64,000 nt of DNA from Jaapia argillacea MUCL 33604. Lineage: Eukaryota > Basidiomycota > Agaricomycetes > Jaapiales > Jaapiaceae. The stretch covers positions 1,356,518 to 1,420,517 of the forward strand of contig KL197715.1 in NCBI GenBank assembly GCA_000697665.1, given 5' to 3'. Each line of letters starts with the position of its first letter. Position 1 is the stretch's first letter. Positions 46,663-58,839 of this stretch are shown piece after piece. The notes beneath the pieces are model-generated. The model made no database searches. It was not told the DNA's origin and worked only from the letters and a program-made list of their open reading frames with translations. The position numbers and the translations under genes were made by a program.

Positions 46663-47368
46663 NNNNNNNNNNNNNNNNNNNNNNNNNNNNNNNNNNNNNN
46701 NNNNNNNNNNNNNNNNNNNNNNNNNNNNNNNNNNNNNNNNNNNNNNNNNNNNNNNNNNNNNNNNNNNNNNNNNNNNNNNNNNNNNNNNNNNNNNNNNNNN
46801 NNNNNNNNNNNNNNNNNNNNNNNNNNNNNNNNNNNNNNNNNNNNNNNNNNNNNNNNNNNNNNNNNNNNNNNNNNNNNNNNNNNNNNNNNNNNNNNNNNNN
46901 NNNNNNNNNNNNNNNNNNNNNNNNNNNNNNNNNNNNNNNNNNNNNNNNNNNNNNNNNNNNNNNNNNNNNNNNNNNNNNNNNNNNNNNNNNNNNNNNNNNN
47001 NNNNNNNNNNNNNNNNNNNNNNNNNNNNNNNNNNNNNNNNNNNNNNNNNNNNNNNNNNNNNNNNNNNNNNNNNNNNNNNNNNNNNNNNNNNNNNNNNNNN
47101 NNNNNNNNNNNNNNNNNNNNNNNNNNNNNNNNNNNNNNNNNNNNNNNNNNNNNNNNNNNNNNNNNNNNNNNNNNNNNNNNNNNNNNNNNNNNNNNNNNNN
47201 NNNNNNNNNNNNNNNNNNNNNNNNNNNNNNNNNNNNNNNNNNNNNNNNNNNNNNNNNNNNNNNNNNNNNNNNNNNNNNNNNNNNNNNNNNNNNNNNNNNN
47301 NNNNNNNNNNNNNNNNNNNNNNNNNNNNNNNNNNNNNNNNNNNNNNNNNNNNNNNNNNNNNNNNNNNN
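46663..47368. other. assembly gap (706 Ns)
   Basis: All bases are N. The gap sits between the two arms of the inverted repeat, so the unresolved sequence is the interior of the element. Frames that appear to cross it have no meaning. Confidence 1.
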
Positions 47369-47762
47369 AATACTCCATTCTATAGACAACACCACCAATA
47401 TATTAGACAGCTCTCGCTTGTGATAGCGTTTTCGAGGATGACCTGGTTTTTGGGGACCTTAAGTTGAGGGGAGTGCGAATTTTGAGGGGAAAATCACAGA
47501 TAATTCTCGCAGTCAATTTAAATATGAGTACATCAATGTGTATTCAGATAACTAAGACATAATTTTCTGCTAGCTGTACAATAGGACTCGAGGTACACGG
47601 CGGGGAAGGGCGGGCAGAAAAGGGCGGGAGGTGCAAGACACGTGGGAAAAGAGCTTCATTGATGTTATCACTAAATGCTCCATTCCCGAGACCGAGAAAT
47701 GGGAACTTCGGATTCAATTCCGGCGCTCAGGAAATAGACCTGATGCCAACCGTGCACCGTAA
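47369..47762 (-). repeat. right arm of the ~400-bp inverted repeat
   Basis: It begins immediately after the Ns with AATACTCCATTCTATAG, the mirror of the left arm's inner end, and ends CCAACCGTGCACCGTAA. TA dinucleotides flank the CGGTGCACGG termini on both sides, compatible with a TA target duplication. Confidence 0.85.
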
Positions 47763-47984
47763 GTGTCCAAGACGAAATGAAGTTCCATGAACTCGGAACT
47801 GCCAGATAATGTCGATAAGATGTGTAACAACGACAGAAACCTTGATACTTCAAGCTTTCAAGCTTTGAAGTCAGGAGAGAGAAGTCGTGGGAAATCCGCC
47901 GTGGCCTTCCTTTAAGTTCCTTCTCCCTCGACTCTTTACATGCACAGGTTTGCATAGGTTGTATGTATGATTATTAGTACCAGC

Positions 47985-48775
47985 ATGTCCACTTGGGTTG
48001 TGGACGAGTCTCGGACGCCTTGTCGACTGTTACAACTGTCCGTCGAACTCCACGGACCCTTCATCACATTTTTTATGGACTTTTATGGACATCTGCTTTG
48101 TCCCAGAGGCTTGGTATACCGAGGTCATCCCAATCCCGTACAAATCAGTTTTCATTACTAGTCCATCCAGCTCTGCAAGAATTGGAAGAACTTGAAGGAT
48201 ACCTCCCAGTTGACTCGGATGGTGCAGGCCATGCGACATCTCCCGAATTTACGCAGACCCGCGATTTTGAGGAAGAAACATGCGAGATCCCTCTGAGTGA
48301 AGTCATCTACGCTTTTGGCGCATATAGCGTTGACCTCGAGATGTTCGAGTGTCAGCCTCGCAAAGTGAATAATTATTCTATCCCTTCACGGATTCCTCGA
48401 ATCGCATCCTCGCATTAATATCGTTGACATCGACTGGTTGCTACTATATAGCCCACCGCGCAGGCATATCATCCCCGAGACTCTTCTTCCTCAACACACA
48501 TCTCACCTGCCCTATTCATGTGTTTATCGTGTTCGAATTGTTACCTCCCATTGAAAGTCTGGATATCTACCATTGGAACGAGCGAGATCTCACTGGTCGT
48601 GTCGCGACTGGACCTAGTACAGGGAACTCTCAGAAAGCGGCGTCTGACTCGGGATGGTCCTGATGACAAGTCATTCCCGGATCGTGCTGTCCATCAGAAA
48701 TGGGATCGCGTTCCTATTCTACACTCTATCTGCACCGGTGACATTGTGAGTCCTTGTAGATTTAGGTAACAATCC
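47985..48775 (+). pseudogene. decayed F-box gene copy
   Basis: CTGTCCGTCGAACTCCACGG and GCTTGGTATACCGAGGTCAT align with the F-box region of the gene at 34.4 kb (LPVELYGP; SKTWYTEV). A repeated TTTTATGGAC insertion, frameshifts and stops break the frame. Downstream pieces (EELEGYLPVDSDG, AYSVDLEMFECQ, LLPPIESLDIY) match successive segments of the intact gene in other frames. No long frame survives. Confidence 0.65.
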
Positions 48776-49187
48776 AATACTTAACACACGCTCTCCCGCC
48801 CGTTAGTGATATCTCGGACCTTCGGGTATCAAGGCCCGATTCTTTGACCTCCAAAATTTCTCATGTTTCAACATCGACGAGGGCGCGAAATCCCCTCGGC
48901 GAGCCATTTTTGATTTCACCACTTAGATCGCGTCATTCCGTTGTGGGATGAAGAGAAACTGTTGTATGTGGAGACGTCAGAGGGAAGAGTTGAATCTTAT
49001 TTCGTTGTGTCGTTCTCTCGAACTCTGACAGGTTCAGCTTTGCGACCTCCGCTGCGAACATGGTAACGGCAACTGGCTCATTTGAAGAGAGGCTCGTATT
49101 ACTGCGATCCTCAGAGGCGACAGTAGTGTAGCTGCCTCACTTTGAACCAACTTTGCCACGACTTAATTCTGATTGGATGCGCTCAAA

Positions 49188-51111
49188 TCACAAGCACTGA
49201 TAATAATAGGGAGGCCTGTAGTTGGAACGAAACCAATTAGTTGCGAAATGACTAAAAGAGATGAAAACACGTACGACACGGCCTTGCAAGTGTAGCCCGT
49301 GGCACAGACAGTGGCTGTAACGATGATTAGGATACCCAATCAAACCAAAGTGAAGCTTGCGACTTACGTCCAGTGTAGCCTGTACCACCACATTGCCCAT
49401 AATGGGTCTGGGTGGCCGTTGGCGCGCTTGAAGTGGAGGTGGGGGAGGTCTATCAAAATTGCATTAATGTAGGGTTGAATACAGACGAACATCAGGTTAC
49501 TTACAGAGGATGACGATTTGCTGGTCGAGCTGGAACTGGAGGTGCTTGATTTCGAGCCCGAGGACGACGAGGACGAAGATGTTGTGCCTAACGGATGTGG
49601 ATATTACGTGTCGGAATGGCACTTTTCAAGGAGACGTGAAGGGGCACGGATCGCTACATACCACCGGAGGGATAAGTGGAACCAATGTCACCGAACTTGA
49701 TGTTGGAGTAGGTGACCGAAGCGCTGGCCCGCTGCGACTCAACGTCCGCTGGTACACCCGAAGTCGTCGCTACAAAATTGGTTGAGTTTTAGCATTCGAG
49801 CGAAGGAAACATTGAACGTACCACAAGTTCCACGAGTCACACCGGGGTTGGTAGCGGGCACGTTGGTGGGATACTGGCTGTCGAGCCAAAGCATGCTGGC
49901 TGCATAGTCATCCCAAATACTCATGACCAACACAACACCCCTTCCGAAGGCCTGACCCTGCGCTGTGAGCCCACCCTTGGCTGCGAAAGTGTTCGTGTCA
50001 TTGAAAGCGGTCTTTTGGGCGGCGCAGAAGGCATCGGTGATGGAGTTGCCTGCCGGAATACCGGGGATGTTGACGGCGCTGTTTTGGATTACCTTCCCGC
50101 CGATCACGTAGAGGCGACGGATCTCGGAGAGGGTACCAGTGGACGTTCCATCGGCGGTGAGGAACTGGGTGACGACGGTGATCTTGCTGTTGGTGTTAAT
50201 GGTGTCACCTGGTCCGTAGAAGGTCGTATTACCAAGGCGGTAGGAATTGAAATCGCAGCCGGCGGGGTCACAGAATCCGCTCGAGCAATCGGTGCCGCTG
50301 CATCGAGTCTGGCCAGTGACGGTGCAAGGATGAGGGGTATAAGCCTCAGCGATGGAGTTGGCCTCCCAGACGTCCATCTCATTGCAGCACGTGCCGTATT
50401 GACCCTTTCCAGAGTTGGCAGAGGTACCATTCCAGCCAAGAATGTTGGCCTTTGAATGCGATAATCAATGAGAATGGAATTCGAAGGGAATTGTGAAGAA
50501 AAGCGCACCTCGCCATTGATGAACTTCAAGTCACGGGGGCACTGGGAATCGCAATAACCCGTGCCGTATTTGGCCCCAGCCTTGTTGTTGGGGTATTTGG
50601 ACATACCACCGTCGGCATCCATCTCGGAGAAGTAGAGAGCTCCGTTAAGGCCACATCCGAGCTTGGAGACGTCGACGTCGAAGGTGAACTCTTTGTTCAA
50701 GAGGTCAAACTTCTCGTACGAGGTGTCGCTGGCCATGAGGTAGACACGAGATCCAACATTTGTGCCGGTCTTAAATGCGAGAGTGAGCGCATTGCCACTG
50801 GTTGTAATCCCGTACGTGGATGCATACGCTGCGCCGTCGAGAGCGCAGTTCTGGGCACAAGTAACGGGATCGGGACACAGAGTGGGATCCCATGCATTAC
50901 CGGTGTAACAATTGGTATAACCGCTAGTCGAGTGCAACCAGCGCCAGTTAGAGTCGAGGGTGACACTGCCAGAGACCGTCGTACAACCACCAGCGGTGGT
51001 GCACGTCTGCCATGTGAGGGGAGGGTGAGTCTCCGCCGTTTGAGTACCGACTTGTTGACCCCGCACTCCAGCGAGGAGGCAGAATGCGACAAGAGCGATG
51101 GTGCCGTACAT
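49188..51111 (-). CDS. GH7 cellobiohydrolase with C-terminal CBM1
   Basis: A secreted reducing-end cellobiohydrolase (Cel7A/CBH I type) that cleaves crystalline cellulose processively. The signal peptide is [18 protein letters not shown], followed directly by [16 protein letters not shown], the usual mature start. The catalytic motif [10 protein letters not shown] gives Glu-x-Asp-x-x-Glu. Tunnel residues such as [16 protein letters not shown] and the many paired Cys are present. A Ser/Thr linker ([16 protein letters not shown]) and a C-terminal CBM1 follow: [35 protein letters not shown]. The first exon is 51111-50510 or so and the second 50449-49822; short exons encode the linker and CBM1. 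Length and domain order are standard. The ATG at 51141 is an alternative start. Expected to be induced on cellulose and repressed by glucose. Confidence 0.95.
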
Positions 51112-51226
51112 GTTAAATAACCCTTGGAGAGAAGTCAGCATCGTTGGAGGCAGTGTATCGAGGGGACTGGTACTCACTATGAGTTGTTCCTTCGAGGGCG
51201 GCTGGAGACCCAACTACTTTCAGCCA

Positions 51227-51236
51227 CTTTATATAT
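51227..51236 (-). promoter_or_regulatory. TATA box of the GH7 gene
   Basis: ATATATAAAG on the minus strand, about 120 bp before the ATG at 51111, is a typical distance for a strongly induced fungal secreted-enzyme gene. Confidence 0.6.
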
Positions 51237-52594
51237 GAAGGTTCAACGGAATAAACGCGGCGCGGACAGTGTATCTCTGGGGACGGGAAGCCTTGTGATG
51301 AAGCTGTTGGCGACGAGTCGGTATATCCTAGGGACTTGGCGTACCTACCTTCCGACATGAAATATGCTCATGGGATGGCAACGGAAGCATCTAGATGTCA
51401 TTCATCTGTGCAGAAGAGATGGGAGATGCTCGGATGTTGGAAGCATTAACGTCGGTTTATTCGATTACTTCCTCGAAAGAAACCGGATAAATGGGAAAAA
51501 AGGCCTCTGCAAGCATAAATTCTCGAGGAATCATTAGGTAACCCGTCACGATGGACAGTATATTCGTCTGCCCTGACAAGACCAACAACGCCTTGGCAAG
51601 GTACGTTCTCAATCCAGTGCACTTGTTTCCCATGGCTCACCCAGCATTTGGACAACCACTGGTCAGAGTTGTCCGTGAAGGCTTGTGACGCTGGAAGGTT
51701 TCGGTTATATTCCGCAGCTAGGTCACCCTCTCGAATTGCTCGAGTGAGTGCGTTGGTGGAGGAGCAAATCGGCCAAAGAGCGTGACGTGACCGTTATGTT
51801 GAATCCAGAAAAGGTAAGATCAGAACAAGAGGCGGCCCGTGTTTGCAGCCCAAGTTGCCACCGCCGACGACCTGGACATCTGCTTCCCAAAGTCTTATTC
51901 GACTCACTCAACTGGCTCCTCAATGGATATCGTATCACCCTTCTCTTCTCTCCCTATTTTCTCAATCTACTGCTCTCCAACCCATTTCGCTGCGTTGTAC
52001 CGTGCCCGCAACTCCGACGGTGACAATTAGGACAATTGAAGACTCGTGAAACTGTCTCCACCCTAAGTAGACGCGGTCCACCATCGACCACCTCGTCACA
52101 ATTGGATGCGTAGCCTCAAGCTATGTCTGTGGACATCTGTGTGGCTCTTCTCCGAGACCTCTTACCCCCGGCGGATCTGGACGTCTTGTGCTGTGGTCGC
52201 TTCTTGCGCTAGGGCACTGATTGTCCTTCTCGAACTGTCGCTGGCTGTAGCAGAATTCAGTGGTCGTCTTAACGACATCGATCGTATGCTGTGCTTCCTT
52301 CGAGCTTTGGCGCGCATTGGCTTGTCGTGATTGTTAGCTTCTTGGGCTTCTGCCCTGAACTCGAACAAAAACGATGGTGGTGATTGCATCGCTAGTCTCG
52401 AGAAACGCGTATCGATTGGTGTTTAGTCTCTTCTAAGCCACCTTCTGTGGATCCCTCGTCCTTCGGCGGATCAAAGATGATGGCGCTTTCTCTGCCCACA
52501 GCTCTCCCGGTATGCTTGTCCTACATTCGTGTTTTATTCCGCTATTCTAGGATTACTTCGCCACATCTGAAATGGAGGTAATCTCGCTGCACCC

Positions 52595-52601
52595 TATAAA
52601 A
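52595..52601 (+). promoter_or_regulatory. TATA box of the DHA2 transporter gene
   Basis: TATAAAA lies 111 bp before the ATG at 52712, followed by a CT-rich stretch. Confidence 0.55.
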
Positions 52602-52711
52602 CCGGCTCTCTCTTCCAGAACAGTGTACTTTCACAATCGCTTGACCACCGGACCTTCTCTTGATTCCCTCTGCCGATATCCCAACCCGAAAATTCTTCCA
52701 AGGCCGTCAAG

Positions 52712-55257
52712 ATGACAATTAACTCGAGCTTTCAAACCACTCCACTATCTATCACCACTACACTTCCCGACCATGCTGCTGATCAGAGGTGAGTGGGATC
52801 TACCCGCCAGAGTGCCATCAACTTATCTTCATAAATAGTATGGATCAAGCGTTTCCCATCTTAGCCGGGTCCCTTGATGTCCCTCCAAGCCAACTATCAA
52901 GCTTCCGTCTCTTCATCGCACATGCCGGGTCAGCGCCCCCAGCGATACTAAGTATGTGAAGTGAGCTAATTCAGCACCCTTCTTCATAGAGCTGCTCTGA
53001 CTCTGTTCCTCGCCACTACCGATGCCGTTCGTGTGATCTACCCCGCTTTAGTTGATATTGTGCTTACAGCTTCTCTCACAGACAGTAGTATCAACCTCGC
53101 TTCCGACTATTGTCGGCGACCTTCATGCTTCCCAAACACAGTACACTTGGGTAGCGGTGGCGTACCTCCTCACGCAAACTGCCTTTCAACCTCTTTACGG
53201 AAGGGTATCCGATATCGTTGGCCGTAAGGTAAGTGCGACACTCTTGTTTCTTCGATTCCATTCTGAGGGAAGCAATAGACTATCCTGTACTCCAGTATGA
53301 TGATTTTCGCAACGGGCTCATTGCTCTGCGGCATAGCCAAGGTCAGTATGACCCATTTATCGAATTATCGAACCGCTGAATCGTCGGATCCCAGAACATT
53401 ATGTGGCTCATTCTTGCACGTGGACTTGCTGGCGTCGGAGGAGGTGGTATTGTCTCTGCAGTTTGGGTCATTACCGCTGAGATTGTACCAGTTCGTGATC
53501 GAGCTAAATGGTCTCAAGCGCTGAGCGTAACCTGGAGTTGTTCTGCTATTGCAGGTCCTGTTCTCGGCGGAATTTTCAGCTGTAGGCCGCATCTCTTCCT
53601 CCGGCTTCCACTCTCACTGATGGTATTTCTTCAGCGACACACTCTCGAGTTGTCAATTGGAGATGGATTTGTGCGTATTCACAATTCTAAGTTGATGGGC
53701 ATGCTCATTTTCCTTCTGCTGTAGTCTATTTAAACCTCCCCGTATGCCTCATCGCCTTTCTCATTCTTGAATTCTCTCTTCATCACGTTCGACTGCCGAC
53801 CTTGAAAGCCAGGTCATGGTCGGAACTAAAGCGAACCTTCGACTTTTTCGGACTGTCAGTGTCTTTACTGTTTGCTGTACGATTCTTCTCCGTAGTTGAC
53901 GCCACAACCTTGTTCCTATGACAGGTTGCTTTTCATGAGTGGCACCAGCTGCATCATCATTGGCCTGAGTTTTGCCCCAGTTCACGGATGTACGTACATT
54001 CACGCCCTCGGGTAACTATAGGAATCCTGACAAAATGTTTGTTGCAGGGATCTCTCCGTCTACTCTGTGTTTGATGATTGTCGGAAGCGTTTTTCTCCTG
54101 GTTGGTACATGGTACGAAATGCGAACGAAGCGAGAAGCGTTGTTCCCTCAGGCTGTATTCAGGAGTGTTACTGGCGGTAAGCTTTCCTTGTATTTGATGC
54201 CACGGGCGATATCCCTAACGCAGACTTATTACAGGTGCGGTATTGATTGTATCCTTCTTACACAATTTTGCCTTCAATGCTGGAACTTTCTACTTGGCGC
54301 TGTACCTCCAAGTTCGCGATTTCCTTTCCTGGTATCCACGGAGGACTAATCTTCCTTGCAGGTGGCCAATGGGCTTTCACCGATCCAGGCGGGTTTCATG
54401 ATGTTGCCGTACTCTCTGGGCTCGTCTCTAGCATCTCTTCCGGCCGCTTGGTTCATCGGCTACTGGCAGCGAAGGACGAAGGATACAAGTGGACAAAAGT
54501 GGGTGATCAGCGTCGGTTTAATGATTTCTACACTAGGATTCGGTAAGGCTCTTCTTTCACATCCTCACAAAAGCTTATATTATCTCCCAGGATTGCTTAA
54601 TCTTCTGCGTGACCAGTCGCCGAAATCAATGCAAATTGCTTTCCCACTGGTGGCAGGAGTGGGTATTGGGATGCTTTTCCATGCACCTTATCAAGTCTTC
54701 ACACGAGCTATCGATCCGAAAGATATCGCCGCGGGGACAAGCGCGTTCTTCTTGACCCGGTTTACGGGAGCCACTGTTGGGCTGGTAAGTCCTTTGTCGA
54801 CGGATCCGTATCCCCTGGTCTTAACAATCTTCCAGGCTGTCGCAGGAGCTATCTTCAGTCTACGTCTACCACACATGCTTCCGCAGGGGCTCACTCTTAC
54901 TTCCCCCGCATCAGGCATTGACTTAGCGAGCCTGCAGTCTCTACAGCCGCCACCTCTCAAAGCCGAAGCTTTACGTGCCGTTGCGCTGTCTGTCCGAGTG
55001 AGTCGCAGTTGCGATAGCTTCTCTGGCTTCATCTCAATCTGATTTTCCTTTAAGACAATTTGGACTGTGTGCACGCCGTGCTTGGGCTTTGCGACATTGG
55101 TGAGTCATCCGTCATGCGTTTCGTACGCAATTCCTGACCTAAACGCCAGATTTCGTGTTTTATCCGGACCGTCGCCATAGATGACTCTCTTCCATCCCAG
55201 AGTCAAGAGAGGTTGCCATCTCACACCCCGCAACCCAGCTCAGAATCAATGGCCTAA
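52712..55257 (+). CDS. MFS drug/toxin efflux transporter (DHA2 family, 14 TM)
   Basis: A multi-exon gene. After an N-terminal Ser/Thr-rich tail come TM1 (LFLATTDAVIVSTSLPTIVGDL), YTWVAVAYLLTQTAFQPLYG, motif A GRVSDIVGRK, ARGLAGVGGGGIVSAVWVI and motif C WSCSAIAGPVLGG. The second half contains GLSPIQAGFMMLPYSLGSS and GVGIGMLFHAPYQ, then AGTSAFFLTRFTGATVG. This order and the 14-helix layout mark the drug:H+ antiporter-2 family (aflatoxin/azole-type efflux pumps) of the plasma membrane. The cytoplasmic tail ends PSSESMA at 55257. Introns are 45-65 bp. Its place near a FAD monooxygenase may mean export of a modified small molecule, but no biosynthetic core gene is visible. Confidence 0.9.
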
Positions 55258-56125
55258 CCACAATCTGAGTTGAATATTCGTGTTACGATTATCACTTACA
55301 ATAGTAATAGTGGTAATTCTAGTGACCATGTCAGAGTCTCGTTTGTAATATACATGGATCTGCTTGGATATTCCTGGTCACAGAATGGGGCCAGGTCTCA
55401 GAGCAATCATTCCTTATGTCCGGTCAAGAGGTTATGACCCCACTAACGGTTTGACTTGTACTCTTATGATTGGCTGTCGTTGAAATGACGTGGTGTTATC
55501 CCACGCCATCTTTGTTCGATGCCGCCGTCGTCCTTGTTTTCCGCTCTTTTGGATCTGCTCAATTGGGGATGACGAGCTCTTGGCGAGAGTTGATTCGCCT
55601 TTGTTGTGAGTCCGCGACGTGATTCTTGTCGACATGCTGCACACAGTTGGTCTTCGTCCGACCTCCGAGAATCCTGCAATTCATTCCTACTCTCGAGTGG
55701 TTCTGACTGACTAGTCAGTTCATAAATGCCACTTCCCCACAAAAGAAACCTCTCGACCAGAACCTCTCGCAACATTTGAGAACTCCAGTCCGTCCACGAC
55801 CTTGTGTTCCCATTCAGACAATTACACATGGCTGTGACCAGGTGTGCCCGGAGGACCGTGACTATTGAGATGTGCAGCGTTGGTGTCCAAAGTAGTGCCG
55901 CGGCACGCCGTTCTGAGGTTGCCTTTTTGGGAAATCCGGGTGTGATACGTGCCGGTCCAGAGTTTCGCGCAATCCATGACCATGACTCCACTTAATATTC
56001 TGAACTTGCTGAGTCGTCCTCGTCTCCGACGCATCTTCGCTACCGGTGACCTGCAGAACATGTATAAGTGACCCCAATACCTGGGCCCAGGATTGCCAGC
56101 AGTGTTCGCGTACGATCTTGACAAC
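55258..56125. other. no supported gene
   Basis: A 175-codon minus-strand frame (55464-55991) lacks any recognisable motif and probably arises by chance. Confidence 0.4.
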
Positions 56126-58284
56126 ATGTCAGATACACTGCGAATCGCAATCATGTAGGTTCTACCGCCGCCGCCAATCTGTGAATCTCACCATTGGCCA
56201 CTTCATTATTCCATAGAGGAGGAGGAATCGGTGGTTTAACCCTCGCAGTTGCCTTGGGCAAACTCTCCCAATCTTCCCCCAATTCCCCCAACGTCAAGGT
56301 CGACCTCTATGAATCAACACCAAAGTTCACCACGGTTGGAGCGGGGATTAGTATGTACACGAGGACGTGGAGGGCTATGCAGCTATTAGGATTGGATGGG
56401 GATGTGGCGAAAGTTGCCGTCCAGCCTCCAGACGAGGAAGAGAGTGCGTCTTTCATGGGTTCTTCGGGCTGGGTGGGTTTTGATTCTGGGGTTTTGTCTA
56501 ATAGCGGAGGGCACTTTTTATCGAAAGTCGGACCAACTCGCAGATGGATACAACTTCTACGAGATGAAGATGCCATGTGGGTGTCTCTCGCTCTTTGCAT
56601 ACATATCCACCTCATCACCTCCCTTTCAACCCAGTTGGTGCGATAACCCTCCATCGCGCAGACATCGTATCAATCCTCCACTCCAACCTCCCATCAATCT
56701 GCACCACCCATTTCAACAAGAAACTCTCTTCCTACTCCTCCTCGCCTAAGTCAAATTTCACCGAGCTACGCTTTACAGACGGCACCACAACAACAACCGA
56801 CGTCCTAATCGGAGCTGATGGAATCCATTCTGCTGTTCGTTCGGGTATGTTCTCTGGTGGGGAGAAAGAGTTTGCGGAACCGGTTTGGAGTGGGACTATT
56901 GCGTATCGGTATTTGATCCCAGCGAAAAAATTGGAAGAGGCGTTCCCTGGTCATCAAGGATTGACCAAACAGATGGCTGTATGTGCCCTTACTCCATCCC
57001 AGTTTTTATTCACTCACGTTTTGCAGTATCTCGGAAAGAACAAGGTGCGCTTCCTTCCCCATCCGAATGTGTAATGTCATCGTTGATGTACGGTTTTATT
57101 TGGTATGTAGCACGCTGTATGCTACCCAATCTCCCAAGGTACACAAGCCAACGTTGTCCTCTTCGTCAGTCAACCCCATCTTGAGGGTACCCACTACGAA
57201 CCTGCGTGGGTGAGCGAAGTGGAGAAAGACTTTGTTGGGAAAGAGTTCGTAGGTTGGGAGAAAGAAGTTCAGGCGCTTCTTGATGTGAGTCACACTCTCC
57301 CTTGTCTGTCCTTAGCAACGTCATTTTGGCAACCGGCTTATCGCCTCCTCCTTCATCGCAGTGCGCACCACAAAGGATAATGAAATGGGCTATATGCGTC
57401 GTTAATCCCTTACCCAAATATGTGGAAGGGAGGGTCGGGTTACTGGGCGATGCGGTATGTAGATCTACCCTATCCCCGTGCAATTATTCGACCATTAGCT
57501 TTATCGGTCGTGCTCGCTCCTGTCTGGTTTCCTGCGGTTTAGGCTTGGAAGCCATGAAACCCGTAGTGTCTCGACGAGACCGCTTCATTCGATCTGTTCT
57601 GCAGGTTGAATATCTCTCTGGTCGAAAGATTTATACGCCAATGGTTCATCTTCGTACCACCCATTTTTCGTGATCGAAATCAGTTGAATCCTGTTCTTGA
57701 TCTTCCACTTGCTCTATTCTGGCGACTGATATATTCATTCATAATTGTTTAGGCTCACGCGATGACACCTCACTTCGGAGCAGGCGCAGGTCAGGCTGTT
57801 GAGGTGCATGATTTCTCCCATCTCTACCCTTTCTTTGTTTCCACATTCCATCCTCCGTCGTCCTCCCTACTAATCACATAAACAGGACGCATACATCCTC
57901 TCCAGACTCCTCACACATCCGCTCTTATCGTCAGCCCCAAGCTCCGATATTCATCGTAACCTAGAAATAGCACTGAAGATTTACGAAACAGTACGACGGC
58001 CAGTTGCACAAGCTATCACGAAGGGGGCAAGGGACGCTGGGTTGTTGTATGAGTTCAACTTACCATTGGATGTCCCCGAGGTGGGTACAGAGGTGCAAGA
58101 TGGGGAGGACGGAGGTGGCATGAAAGTTATGTTAGGAGCTATTGCGAAGAAGATTTATGAGCTGGAGGAGTGGCAGTTCAAGGGACCGGACGTTGATGAG
58201 GATTGGGTGCGGGCGAAGAGGATGTTGGCTGACCATCTTGGGTTGGATACGGGCTTAGGCTCTGGTGGGGAGGGGGGCGAGTGA
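56126..58284 (+). CDS. FAD-dependent aromatic monooxygenase (salicylate hydroxylase-like)
   Basis: The first small exon MSDTLRIAII joins across a 60-bp intron to GGGIGGLTLAVALG, the FAD-binding Rossmann motif (GxGxxG). The DG motif reads LIGADGIHSAVRS. The GD motif LLGDA|AHAMTPHFGAGAGQAVEDA spans a long 298-bp intron (57455-57752). Other markers: GAGISMYTRTWRAMQLLGL near the N-terminus and PVWSGTIAYRYLIP. These are class A flavoprotein hydroxylases of the PHBH/salicylate hydroxylase type, which use NAD(P)H and O2 to hydroxylate a phenolic substrate. One internal exon is 18 nt (57027-57044, YLGKNK). The C-terminus is acidic and Gly-rich. Substrate unknown; lignin-derived aromatics are plausible for a litter decayer (inference). 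Confidence 0.88.
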
Positions 58285-58839
58285 GAGTGTTGGTTGTGTT
58301 GTTCGCATTTGTGACTATCTCCGGAGACGCTCAGGTTTTCCTTGGGCTTTACCGGGGAAGTATTTGGGAGCTCTCATATGATAACGAAACGACAACTTCG
58401 ACTACGTATTGGTTCGATTGACTCCCAACTCTGGGTTCTACGTCGACTACGACGCATTGAGAGCGCCAAATGATAAGTAATTGAACTGCGAAACAAGTGC
58501 CGGAATTCGTTGTGACAGTGACACAGTGACACATCAAACATTGACGAACGATGGGATGGACGACGACAACTGACCCGCGCCCACAAGCCATTGTTGCTGC
58601 TATGCTTTTGTCCCCCACACTGTGGACGGTTACCATGGTCAAATTACCATGCATCAGTGGACCGTTGCCAGGTTGCTTTAACTCAAATCCACGTTGGCGC
58701 TTGGTCCACAACTTTCTTTGAACCACTCGCTTTGACCCGGCTAAGCTGTGTTTGTGGACCTCAGTGGCATGCTATAAGGCTCTAGAAATGTCGACTGTAT
58801 TCTCCACTCTACTCCTACCCCCCAACCTGCACGACCGTC
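58285..58839. other. intergenic
   Basis: A spacer of ~555 bp between co-oriented genes. No feature is supported. Confidence 0.5.

Larger units (their letters stand above)
51112..52711. other. 1.6-kb divergent intergenic region
   Basis: It separates the cellulase and the DHA2 transporter, which are divergently transcribed. Short frames on both strands are unsupported. TATA-like elements lie at each end. Confidence 0.5.

Noticed and set aside
46533-47423. Long open frames spanning the N gap on both strands
   Set aside because: They are open only because Ns are not stops; no sequence supports them.
55464-55991. 175-codon minus-strand frame between the transporter and monooxygenase genes
   Set aside because: No domain, no splice partners, composition not protein-like; treated as chance.
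52712-58284. Secondary-metabolite cluster around the DHA2 pump and FAD monooxygenase
   Set aside because: No polyketide synthase, NRPS, terpene synthase or pathway regulator is visible between or beside them; adjacency alone is weak evidence.
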